The notes under the pieces: model-generated | The model's database searches: none | The model's input: the letters and a program-made list of their open reading frames with translations, nothing else | Told to the model about the DNA's origin: nothing | Shown here: piece after piece, positions 1 through 10,487 of the stretch | Numbering within the stretch: position 1 is the stretch's first letter | Layout: every line of letters begins with the position of its first letter | Program-made: the position numbers and the translations under genes | Assembly: GCA_015179045.1 (NCBI GenBank) | Contig: WHUZ01000050.1 | Location: forward strand, 390,167 to 454,166 | DNA: 64,000 nt | Direction of reading: 5' to 3' | Source of the DNA: Kalaharituber pfeilii | Lineage: Eukaryota > Ascomycota > Pezizomycetes > Pezizales > Pezizaceae

Positions 1-1
1 C

Positions 2-1747
2 GAGCGCTCTCTCCGCCATGACCACTCCTTCCGCCGACGCCTCTCCCCCACCGCCCGCCGCGCCTGCGCTATTGCCCAGTGCATCCGGGACCATGAGGCC
101 CGCACCGTCTGGGCGAAGGAGGCTGCATTGGACGCCGCTGCTGGGCAGGAGGTGTTCCCCGGGATGGTCTTCACACTTGCAAAGGACCGCATGGAGCGGA
201 CGGAGCTGTGGAGAATTGTCAAGAGACTGCCAAAGGGTGCGCTGCTGCATGCGCACATTGGGGCGATGGTCGACGGTGAGCAGTGATGTTCCTCTCTCCT
301 TCCCTTTTCGCCCAAAATGCTGGATGGGGGCTAACATGCCGATGGGTGTTGGCGGGTAGTGGACTGGCTGCTACAGCTGGCGATGAAAACCCCCGGCATC
401 CACATCCTCTCTAAGTCCGGCCCGATCCGAACTGAAGAGGACCTCGCAACTGCCGACATCTGCTTCACCTATATCCCCCCAAGTGACTCCCCTGACTCCC
501 CCATCACCCTCTACGAAGCCACCTACGAAGCTGGCCACCCAATCCCCCTACACACTGCTGCTGCCACCTTCCCTTTTAAATTCACTGCTCTGCACGGCAG
601 CATTCCACTACCCACAGCTGTCTCTGACCATGCCTCCAAACCGACCCTTGCATTCCTCTCCTGGCTGCAATCCCGTACAACCATCACCCCGCATGAAGCT
701 CTGCTTCATCACGATGGCATTGACTGCATCTGGGCCAAGTTCCGGTCCATCTTCTTTGTGCTCAGTGGCCTCATTTACTATGAGCCCATCCTGCGTGCCT
801 TCATTGCCCACCTCTTTGATGCCCTCCACCGGGATGGCATCTCCTGGGTTGACATGCGCGCGGCGTTCCATATGTGCCCACAAGCGTCGCACACTGGCTG
901 CCCTCAAGCGGCGCACACCGGCTTGCCCCTCACATTCACAGATGTGGTCAGGATCTATGGTGAGGAGGTGCACAAGTACCGGCAGTCCCACCCGGATTTC
1001 TGGGGCTCCCGCATCATATGGACTGCCACGCGAATCCTGTCCTCTACCGAGATCAAGGAGAACATGGAGGCATGCCTATTGGCTGCCGAAACTTACCCGG
1101 ACCTCATCGCAGGGTTCGACCTGGTTGGCCAAGAGGATCCTGGCCGCACACTGCTTGAGCATCTTCCAGAGCTACTCTGGTTCCGGAACGAGTGCGAGTC
1201 CCGTGGTCTTTCGATCCCCTTCTATTTCCATGCTGGCGAGACTCTCGGTGATGGCACTGGTGCTGATGACAACCTGTACGATGCCATCCTTCTTGGCACG
1301 AGGCGCATTGGCCATGGCTTTTCGCTGTACAAGCACCCACATCTGATGGACCTTGTCAAGCACAATGGCACTGTTGTTGAAGTGTGTCCAATCTCAAATG
1401 AGATTCTGCGACTTACAGCCAGCATCATGGGACACCCACTGCCAGCACTGCTGGCCAATGGCATCAAGGTTGTGATTGCGAATGATGACCCTGGTATCCT
1501 GGGACAGAAGACAACAGGCAGTCTGACCCATGATATGTGGCAGGTGTGCCAGGCGTTTGGGAACGTCGGGTTGGAAGGGCTTGGAGCCATGTGTGAGACT
1601 GCAGCAGAGGCAGCAGCTTATGTTGGCGGGGATGAGGAGAAGGAGAGAAGGGTGGCGGAGTGGAGGGACAGGTGGGAGGAATTTTGTGTGTGGGTGGTGA
1701 GGGAGTATGGGGCGTGGGATGGGGTGGGCGTGCAGGTGGCCAATTGA
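2..1747 (+). CDS. Adenosine deaminase family protein (ADGF/CECR1-like), 5' partial
   Basis: Metal-dependent purine deaminase family, expected to convert adenosine (or deoxyadenosine) to inosine. The window opens inside the gene. Exon 2-275 reads in frame into a GTGAGC donor; the intron is 276-359 (ends GTAG), and exon 360-1747 runs to TGA. Seen: the N-terminal metal site LPKGALLHAHIGAMVD just before the intron, the catalytic FYFHAGE motif near 1220-1240, then RIGHG, EVCPISN and ANDDPGILG, in the order typical of the ADA superfamily. The long segment before the first His motif and the LLHAH form resemble the ADGF/CECR1 branch more than classical ADA. ADGF proteins are often secreted, but the N-terminus lies outside the window, so a signal peptide cannot be judged. 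The last ~40 codons are low-complexity (Glu/Arg/Trp/Val-rich). Confidence 0.9.
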
Positions 1748-1794
1748 GCTTTGATTTCATTTGATATAGATACTATTTGGGAGCTATGTACGAG

Positions 1795-1945
1795 AGGGCG
1801 GCTGAGGGAGCGGTGTATGTTGGGGGAGGGAGAGAAAGGTGGCGGAGTGGAGGAGCAGGTGAGAGGAGTTTTGTGATTGGGTGATGCGGGATTATGGGAC
1901 GTGGGGGGTGGTGGACGTGGGGGTGTGGGTGGCGTGCGAGCGGAC
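1795..1945 (+). pseudogene. Decayed partial duplicate of the adenosine deaminase 3' end
   Basis: This GC-rich stretch just after the stop codon repeats, with substitutions and small indels, the last ~130 bases of the preceding gene (about 1610-1742). The shared order is GCTGAGGGAG.., TATGTTGG.., GGTGGCGGAGTGGAGG.., TTTTGTG.., TATGGGGCGTGGG-like and a GTGGACGTGGGG-like tail. It is not open in the parental frame. Read as a tandem duplication of the gene's 3' end that has decayed. Confidence 0.6.
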
Positions 1946-2050
1946 AGGCTTGCACGCGACTAAGTGGAGTTAATATTACTGATGTATATTTACGTACAGA
2001 TAGATACCATTATAACTTTGCAACGACAACCACTGAATATACGAAACCAT

Positions 2051-3489
2051 ATGAGAAACTTCAAATATGTACTTTTATTTGTGTGACGCAAATAGCCACC
2101 ATGACCCTTTTCCCTTTATATTTTTCTTTTTCAAAATACCTAAGACCTTCCATATCTCAGTACCCGTACAAACTTTCCCCATCATATCATAAGCTTCAAC
2201 ACCCTCCTCCGTCCCCCTCCTCTGTTCCCCTTCTTTTTTTTATTTTTTTTCATTTATTTAAAAACAAAACAAAAAAAAAAAAAAAAAAAAAAACACAAAT
2301 ACAACCAGATAAACCTCCTCCCTCCCAGGACCCTTCCTTTCCCACCTTACCTCACCCCACCCCACCACCAAAAAAGCTCAACTCAACTAAATACAACTTC
2401 TTAAAATGAGAAACCTTCAAATATGTACTTTTTATTTATGTATTGCAAATACCTCTAAATACCTAGTTCAAACCTATACATACTCTACTACCATTATAAC
2501 TCTTTTCCCTTTATATTTTTCTTCTTTAAGATACTTGAAACCTTCCATTTATCAGTTACAAACGTTTTCCGTGAAATCATAAACTTTCAACCCCCTCCTC
2601 CGTCCCCCTTCTTTTTAATTATTTATTTCATTATAAAAGACAAACAAACCAAAAAAAACACAAATACAACCAGATAAACCTCTTCTCTCCTCCTCGCCCC
2701 CTCCCTTCCCAGGACCCTTCCTCACCTCACCTCACCACCAAAAAAACTCAACACATCTCAATGCAATATAAGACCTTAAAATAAGAAGTCTTCAAATACG
2801 TACTTTTTTATTTTTTATGTACCGCAAATACCTCTAAAGTATCTACTACCAACCAGCACTGTGACTATTTTATTAAAAGAAAATATATATACCTAAAACC
2901 TTTCATATCTCAGTACACATACAAACATCCCCATTCATATATCATAAACTTTCAACACCCTCCTCCGTCCCCCTCCTCCATCCCCCCCCTTTTTTTTTTT
3001 TTTATTTAATTTATTTCTTTAAAAACAAAACAAAGCACACAAAAATACAACCAGATAACCCTCCTCCCTCCCAGGACCCTTTCTCTCCCACTGCACCTTA
3101 CCTCACCATACAACTCCTCAAAATGAGAAACCTTCAAATACGTACTTTTTATTTATATACTGCAAATACCTCTAAAGTATCCACTACTAACCAGCAACGT
3201 GACTATTTAATTAAAAGAATATATATATACCTAAAACCTTCCATATCTCAGTACCCGTACAAACATCCCCATTCATATATCATTAACATTCACCCCCCTC
3301 TCCCCACCGCCCCCCCCTTTTTTTTTTTATTTATTTATTCATTATAAAGACAAACAAATCAAAAAAAAAACACAAATACACCAGCTAACCCTCCTCCCTC
3401 ACCACCTCTCCCGGAACTCTTCCTCTCCCACTCTCACCTCACCCCACCCCACCACCAAAAAAACTCAACACCTCAACACAACACCTCAA
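2051..3489. repeat. Minisatellite: four tandem copies of a ~355-bp unit
   Basis: Four diverged copies begin at about 2051, 2406, 2781 and 3123 with ATGAGAAACCTTCAAATAYG or close variants. Each copy runs in the same order: a TACTTTTTATTTATGTA block, a CATATCTCAGTACCCGTACA-like block, CCCTCCTCCGTCCCCCTCC, a T-run, an A-rich run, CACAAATACAACCAGATAA, a CCTCCCAGGACCC block, then CACCCCACCACCAAAAAA. Spacings are 355, 375 and 342 bases. Apparent short ORFs here are by-products. No transposon protein or long terminal repeat is visible. Confidence 0.85.
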
Positions 3490-4041
3490 AACAAGCACCA
3501 AAAAAAAAAAAAAAAAAAAAAAGCCAATAAACATTTCTTCTATACGTTTTTTTGCCTACATAACATTTACATACTTTGATACCTAAACCTACCTACATAC
3601 GGTAACCTACATACAACAAGTATTTTTAAAACAAAAAAAAAAACAAAAACAAAAACAAAAATAAATATGAAGCAAAAAAAAAAGAAAAGAGTACGAATGT
3701 AGTAAAATATATATATATATATATATATGTTTTTTAGAAATATAAATAATAAAAAGGTATTTTGTATCATTCAGCACAAAAAGAAAATCCCACACAGTAC
3801 GGCACACACACATCACACACACACACACACTAGAAAGGGGACGGAAGAGAGAAAAAAAACGAAAGAAACCAATTCTCCACTAATGTAAAAGTGTAAAATC
3901 ATGCTCTCGGAGGACGTACACAGCTGTTTGTAAATATAAATCGTAGGGAAAAGAACCGTGATACTCAAAAGAAGCTAATCACATAGAAATAGAATTTAGA
4001 CGCATACATAAAAGTAACCCCCTCCAAACACCACCCTCTAA
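3490..4041. repeat. AT-rich low-complexity intergenic DNA
   Basis: Poly-A runs (about 3500-3522 and 3630-3690), an (AT)n microsatellite at about 3708-3728 and a (CA)n microsatellite at about 3802-3830. Beyond these I see no gene. It would hold the 3' UTR of the minus-strand nucleoporin gene that ends at its right border. Confidence 0.7.
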
Positions 4042-6944
4042 CTAACACCTCACCTCCCCCAGCCACCTCCCCAGCTCCCTAGCCCCGGCTTCGTCCTTCG
4101 TCCTCACCGTATACATTCGCGGTTTCCCCCCCGCAATCCCCCACCACTAAAATCCGGCACCATCACCACCTTCTTCTCCGCAAAACACGTATACTCGACA
4201 CCCTTATGCAGCCTCACGTTCACCACCACCTTACCCTGCTCCGTCCTCACCAAGAACCTCGACTTTCCGCTCGTCTTGTCCTTTAGCACCCGCGAGGCCC
4301 CCACGCCAATCTTCTTCATCGCACCCTTGTCGTCCTTGCTGTACACAGCCACTCGGACGGTAAACAGGACCTCGTCGTTCTCTTCGCCGGGGCCCAGGCC
4401 GCTCAGGTCTGTTTTAGTGGTTGGCACGTCGTCCGAGGGTTCCGAGGAGGTTACGTCGGAGGGGGGAGGCTTGGCGCTATCAGGGTCAGATGAAGCGTCA
4501 CCGGGCGTCGACAGGCCGCTTCTGGGGGCGGATACAGGGGGCGCGAGCTTAAAGGCCGACTGGGCTGCAGAGGTGCCAGCACCGAAGGTAAAGCTTGGTG
4601 TATTTGCGGCATTAGGTGTAGCAGTTGATGTGCTCGACGCAGAGCCGCTGGAAAACGAGAACCCCGGTGCAGTGGCGGAGGTACCAAATAGCGACTTCGC
4701 CTCTCCTCCCGCAGAGCTGGTGGATGCGCTCGACCCGAACAACCCGCTCGCCGGCGGTCCAAACTTAATCGGCGTATCTGGTTTCCATGTGTGGTCACCG
4801 CCAAGCTTTGACGCACTGCCAAACGGCCCCGCTGTAGACCCAGTGGGCTTCTCCGGCGTCGACGTCTTGTTCGGCGCGCCGAAAAAGAAACTCGGCTGTG
4901 ACGGTGGAACTATAGACGAGGAATCGCCGCCCTTACTCTTATCCCCAAATAAGCCCAAGCCAGGCCCAGGTTTCTGTGGAGAATCGTCCTCTTCACCTTT
5001 ATCCTTTTGGACATTGATAGTGGGCTTAAGGTTTGCGAATAGGCCACCACTGGTACCGTGGCCGTGGTCGATTGCGGCTCCACCGCCGGCGCTGAAGAGA
5101 TTGCTCTTGGAGCTAGATGGGGGTGTGGAGGGCTTGGGTTCTTGGTTGGAGGGGGGAGTGGAGAATGCATTACCAAATATAGCAGATTGTGATGTAGTGG
5201 GCTTTTCTGGCGTTGATTTCGGTTCGGCTGTACAGTACAATTAGCATACTACAAATCAACAGTAGCATCAATCATAAACTCACCAGGCTTACCAAATCCA
5301 AATAGAGCAGCGCCCACCGTGGGTGATGAACCCATATTCTTATCCACAATCTCCCCAAACAACTTCGCCGCCGCGCTCCCCGGCGCCTGTTTCGATGGCG
5401 CATCATCCTGCTTTGACCTCTTCGGACTGCTCACATTCTGAGCATTTCCAGCCTGCGGTTCTTTCCTCTTGTGGGTCCCAGGCCCAGTAATCTGCTCGTA
5501 TATCTGCGAATACACACTCAACACACCTCGCCAATCCGCGCTCCAATCTGCGGCTTGTAAGGCCCGGAGTAAGGACGAGTTGAGGGCCTTGATCTTGTAC
5601 AGCCTATCATAGGATTCCTTATCTTCATCTGTGTAGTGTGGGGGCGGGGGAGGGACGGATAGATCCACCAGCAGAGATGCAACAGAGTTTGTAGTCACCT
5701 GTGCAGAATTTCCATTGATGGTAGCCAAAGCATTGGATGCAGGGGCAGCCAGTAATGAAGGATACGAGACATCGTCGGAACTAGTAGACTGTGCATTCAA
5801 ACTGACGGGTGACTTCGACCCAAACAACCCATCCGTCGTAGCCGCAGGTTTTGGTGTCTCTTCGGCCTTCTTGCCAAACCCAAACAAACTTTCAGGAGGT
5901 TTCGACCCGGCCAGGCGGGAAAATGATTCTTGCCAGTCGTCGAGTGCCTTGCTAGACACACTGCTAGATATTTCCGCAGGCTTCTTGCCGAACCCAAATA
6001 AGCTTTCAGCAGTTGGTGGTTTGGAGGCTTCCTCAGCCTTCTTTCCAAAAATGCTGTTTGCTTCCTCGGGTTTCTTGCCAAACAAGCTGCTTGCAGTTGA
6101 TGGTTCCTCACCTTTCTTATCATCCGGCTTCTTCCCAAATAAGCTCTCTGATGTCGCCTCTGGCTTATTCCCAAACAAGCTTTCAGCAGTAGGTTTCGCT
6201 GCCTCGTCATATTTCTTTCCAAACAGATTAGCACTTGTAACCTCAGATGGCTTTGCCCCCTCATCAGGCTTCTTTCCAAATAGCGATTGTGACTGCGTAT
6301 TTTTTGCTCCGAATAATCCACCACTCGCACTCTTCGTAGCATCTCCAATCTTCGCATCGCTTCCAAAAAGGCTAGTGCTAGTCCCCAATGGTTTACTACC
6401 AAACAACCCTCCACTCGGCGCTGCAGGCTTCGAAAGCCCCGATGGTGCAGCTGCGGGTGCACCAGCGGGAGTGGTACTCGGCTGTCCAAGTGATGCAAAG
6501 GGATTCGGCTTCCTTTCACCATCTATCTCGTCTTCTTTTTTTACTGGCGAGCTTCCAAATAAACCGAAGCTTGTTGACCCTCCTCCAAACGCGGGTGTGG
6601 TAGAGGGTGTTGTGGACGCGCCAAACATAGAAGGTGGCTTTCCCGCAGGTGTAGAGCTAATTGCTCCCAGGACCGCGAATGGATTCGCAGGTTTTGTGGG
6701 TGAAGGCTGTGGGGCTGGTGTACCAGACGGTGTGCCATTCAGCGCACCAAATGCAGCAAATGGTTTCCCAACTGGCGTTGTCGGACCTCCTAAGAGTCCA
6801 ACCGATATTCCGTTTGTCGCCATCGATGGTGTCGTGGAGGGCGCACTCGATGTTTGCTTGTCAAACGAGAATATCGGCTCTGGCACAGTTGGAACAGGTG
6901 TTGTAGCGCCAAGGGAAGATAAGCGAGATTTTGGTTGTTTAATA
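4042..6944 (-). CDS. FG-repeat nucleoporin with C-terminal Ran-binding domain (Nup2/Nup50-like)
   Basis: Nuclear-pore basket-type protein, expected to bind importin-alpha and Ran-GTP and to assist karyopherin recycling. The minus-strand exon from about 6944 down to 5284 encodes a Ser/Pro/Lys-rich region with many SLFG, GLFG and LFGKKP(D/E)E repeats. The intron is 5283-5228 (GTGAGT..ACAG, phase 1), and the reading continues at 5227 with more FG motifs. The end is a RanBP1-type domain: NDEVLFTVRVAVYSKDDKG, then IGVGASRVLKDKTSGKSRFL. The frame as written stops at 4104. A run of seven G (minus strand, 4126-4132) appears one base short; reading past it continues to a stop at 4042-4044 and adds the expected C-terminal helix. 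The 5' end is unresolved: the reading is open to a probable acceptor at 6945-6947 (CTAAC branch site upstream), and the first in-frame ATG is only at 6823. Confidence 0.85.
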
Positions 6945-6947
6945 CTG

Positions 6948-9623
6948 ATTCACGGCGCGAAAATTGAAAAAGTGCGTTAGCGAGCAACAAGAAAAAACAG
7001 ACAATCCTGAGTTGCTTGGGAAGGGTTGCGTGGCGTTCTGCTTGACTGGGGGTACTAGTGGGAATGTGTGGTGATGGGTGTTCAAACGTGAAGGCACGCA
7101 GAGGACATTATAAAGGAGGAAGGGGGTGAAGGATTAAAAATGATGACAAAATGCGAGAGAGCATAGTTAGAGTTGTGATTAATGCTGCAGCGGGCCGTCG
7201 TGATTGACCACTCAGACTGAAGACCTGCACGGTGGTGGCTAAGGTAATGAAATCAAGATCAACGACGCGGATAGGTAGACGGACGATCGATGCAAGACGG
7301 TAGACAAAGTGGAGGAGGAGAGAGACAGATTGTAACTGAGCTGGAGTATTGGGAATTTTCGCGTCGGCGCAAATCCTGTTGAACACATCTCCCTGTCTCT
7401 GTTCCCCTCCACTTATCATCATCATCCACCACTACCATCAACCGCTGGTACTCTTTCAAGAAGCAGGGGCACTCGCTGGCATGCCCGTCTTTCTGTGGGC
7501 ATTGCACCCTGGCAACACCGTCACTCGCCGCTTCGGTGCACACCAAGGCATATACAAAGGGCAAATAGGGCAATGGGGGGAGGCATGAGGACCAGCGCCT
7601 GCACAAGAACCATCGCAAAACAAACAATTGACTTACGTTCGTCTTTTCATAACCTCCTCGCTTGCGAGCTTCACGGGGGAAGTGGAGTCATCCGGTCCTC
7701 CTCCTCCGTCAGCTCTCCGCAAATAATCGTCCTTCGTGAGTTGTGTGTCCTGATGTCGTTTCGCCATCCTGAATCCCAACTACCGTGTCCGTTATCCAAA
7801 TTCCACGTTCCCTTCCGTTTCGTCGATCCAGTCGTAAAACGTGTCGAGATTTATGATGTGTGATGTTGAGTTGATATTAGTTGTGTTCGTTGATGCGTGT
7901 ATGACGGCGCCCTGCAAACCTTCCCCACTAGCAATGGCCTTAGAATAACGAAAGCGAAAAAGAGCAACGCCAGTCTATCGCGCGACCACGTTTTTGGTGG
8001 AGAATGTATGAGAATTGCTCTGTTCACGAGCGTGAATATAAATTCCACATGTACCGCGTTTGCGTGATATGATTTATGCTTCTCTCAGAGGTGTGTGCAA
8101 AAAAAAAAAACTTAGTTCGGTACACTCCTTCCCTTATCCTAGTCCGTGCTGAGGGCCGCTGGAACTGGCAGTGTCGGGCTGGGGGAGAGCGGATTCTGAG
8201 CCAACGGGTTTCAAACTGCAACAACGTCCTAGATTGAATGACGCAGAATAGATGGCTGGATGGTGTTTGGATATGAGCAGAATGCTGTAGACGGGCCCCT
8301 ACGGCGAGATACCTGGTGATGGGATGGAAGTGGATCTGGACAAGACAGTGGCGTGAGAATAGTCTCGAGTGTGCGAAAACGAGCAGGGCTGCAGGGGAAC
8401 GTCTTGGAGAGGGAAAAACTGGCGATGAGGCTGATGCGCTGTGGCGTCTGTGGCTTGCTTGCAGCTTCCTTCGCGTAGAGCAGCACAACGTCATTGTTCA
8501 ATTAGAAATGGAATACCTATTATGGTGGTCCATGTGTGCAACCAGACTAGTCCATGTGAATTGAATACATGTAGCTGCACGGTACCCCCAGGAGGACATT
8601 TCAAAATTCCATAAGCACGTCTTGTGGCAACATACAACGGAGCCTTGAAAAGTAGCCTAATAGCAAAAACACATTCGACTTCAACATTTAAGTATCAGTA
8701 CTTAGGACGTATACCACCACCACTAGTACCACATATCATGCATTTCAACAATCACCACCTACACAAGCATTCCAATCCCATCACACCCATCACACCCGCC
8801 AGGAGAAAAATATATACCTATGTTACTTTTCCACATTTTATTTCATTGCTACCATGTAGTTTAGTTTCAGGTGTGTGTGTGTCCCCAACCACATGGTCCA
8901 TCCATTTTGTTTCCCATCTATACACAAGCCAAGGTAAAAAACAATAAACATTTCAGATATTCAATCATCATTCCGAGTCCCCTCCCGAATTTCGCACCAA
9001 AAAAAAAAAAAAAAAAAAGTAAAAAAAAAAGAAAAAGTAAAAAAGTAAAAAACCAACCAAATAAGATTAACGTTAAAAAAAGAAGAGGAGCAAAGATAGC
9101 AAGCTATATATGGAACGATACTGAATTTGTGTGGATAGGTTATCAAATGCGGCAGGGCAATGAATAAACGTCCTTCCGCAGGCGATTCCTGTCCTCGAGT
9201 CAATGAGCAAATGTAAAGAAAAAGAAAATATATATAGAGATACCCCAAGGCAAGACAAATTAACAGAAAAGAAAGATGATATCAATCTGAGAAAGGAGGA
9301 TTTTCCAGGATGCCGTTCCACCATGGTGACGACGATAGAATAATAAATATCAGCAGAAATTACACAATTGGTATAAATGACGGGCATCCACTGCGTCATG
9401 CCCACAAATACAACCCCGCAGCTCAACTCGGTGTGAACTGTCTTTAGGGTCGTGATATCGATAAGGAGGAAATAGGAAAAAAACAACAACAAACACCCAT
9501 GGCCGGATAAAGGGGAAATAAAAAAAAGCAACACGAGAATCAACACACCCCGAGAATAACCCCTGGAAGAAACACATGCCGAGAGTAGGGAAAAAAACTA
9601 ATATGGAAAAAAAAAATTAGTTC
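6948..9623. other. Intergenic region without a convincing gene
   Basis: This is the 5' side of the nucleoporin gene and the 3' side of the next minus-strand gene. It should contain the nucleoporin promoter and a missing first exon; a GCTAAC branch-like site near 6985 fits an intron ending at 6945. The other ORFs here are short, compositionally biased and show no recognisable motif. Poly-A/T tracts lie at about 8100-8110 and 9000-9045. I see no tRNA or repeat structure. Confidence 0.5.
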
Positions 9624-10487
9624 TCATCGGGCATGTAGTTCTTTTTCACCATTTCTTCGGAGCTCCATGTTTCGCCGCCATTTCTCCCGTCTTCTGGTGA
9701 GCTCATCATCACTCTCCTCTATTACACTGTCCACCATACTTCCAGCCGAACTAGACCCGCTGACGCTGCCAACTACGCTTCCCCGCGCTGCAGGCTTTGC
9801 GCCGATCAGGCTCATCCGGAAGCCTCTCAGTGGCGGATCATTCCCGCTGACGCTAGGGTTAGAGCCCACGCTGCTTCTGCGTAAGCCAACGTCTTGCTCC
9901 CATCGATTGCCCTCTTTGATGGCATCCTCCAGCTCCTTAATCTTCGGCCACCACTCCCTCTCCCGAGCCTTAGTATCTTTCCACTTCTTCACATACCCAA
10001 TTCCCTCTTCAAGGACCTCATCTCCCAATTCCAGTCGCTTCCAGAACCCTGTGTTGGTTTGCTCTCCCTCGTCCTCGTCCCAGTAGCTCCGTTCAAATTT
10101 CTCCACTTTGTTCCATGTTCGGTCAACCTCTCTGAAGTAGCCTTTGCTGAGTACAGCGCGAAGATAAAGCAGTAGTAGCCTGGCAGAGTCTCGTGTCATG
10201 TCGCCAGTCGGGGATGTTGGTGATGTTATTGTCGACAGACCCATTCCAGCCCCCGGGATGGGGATATTATAATTTCGACTGACTCGTGTGATAATCGCAC
10301 GTAGGGCATTGTCCAGCTCTCGCAACCGGGTGAGTGTAGGTTCGATGTTCTGCTTGGCAGTCGTGATGTCCTCGTAATTGATTTCTGGGTTGAAGCGCCG
10401 GCGATAGTAGTGACTATTTCGCAAAGTTAGCTTATATCCAGAGAATCCGTCCAATAAGCAAGATACATACGGTAATAGGAAAGACAT
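9624..10487 (-). CDS. Hypothetical protein, 268 aa, one intron
   Basis: Not recognised. The ATG is at 10487-10485. A tiny first exon (17 nt, MSFLLP) is followed by an intron at 10470-10414 with donor GTATGT, branch site GCTAAC and acceptor TAG. Exon 2 (10413-9624) opens HYYRRRFNPEINYEDITTAK and stays open to TGA. The protein is hydrophilic, with a predicted helical region (about residues 15-130), a Trp-rich segment (KKWKDTKAREREWWPKI), a Ser/Gly-rich linker (SVVGSVSGSSSAGSM), and an acidic-then-basic tail (ESDDELTRRREKWRRNMELR). No signal peptide or clear membrane span. The canonical intron supports a real gene. An alternative frame at the extreme C-terminus would end KKNYMPDEN instead of EKELHAR, so the last ~15 residues are uncertain. 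Confidence 0.65.
   Translation of the reverse strand: MSFLLPYVSCLLDGFSGYKLTLRNSHYYRRRFNPEINYEDITTAKQNIEPTLTRLRELDNALRAIITRVSRNYNIPIPGAGMGLSTITSPTSPTGDMTRDSARLLLLYLRAVLSKGYFREVDRTWNKVEKFERSYWDEDEGEQTNTGFWKRLELGDEVLEEGIGYVKKWKDTKAREREWWPKIKELEDAIKEGNRWEQDVGLRRSSVGSNPSVSGNDPPLRGFRMSLIGAKPAARGSVVGSVSGSSSAGSMVDSVIEESDDELTRRREKWRRNMELRRNGEKELHAR

Noticed and set aside
483..1346. A 287-codon plus-strand frame overlapping the deaminase
   Set aside because: Out of frame with the ADA motifs, and the product is low-complexity Ser/Pro/Thr.
4276..5244. A 322-codon plus-strand open frame
   Set aside because: Same reason: shadow of the nucleoporin second exon.
5715..6980. A 421-codon plus-strand open frame opposite the nucleoporin
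   Set aside because: It is antisense to a repetitive FG/Ser/Lys-rich coding region, whose biased codons avoid stops on the other strand. Its product has no domain, and the minus strand has clear FG and Ran-binding features.
7108..9577. Several 60-160 codon frames on both strands
   Set aside because: Overlapping, compositionally biased, no motif and no credible intron structure.
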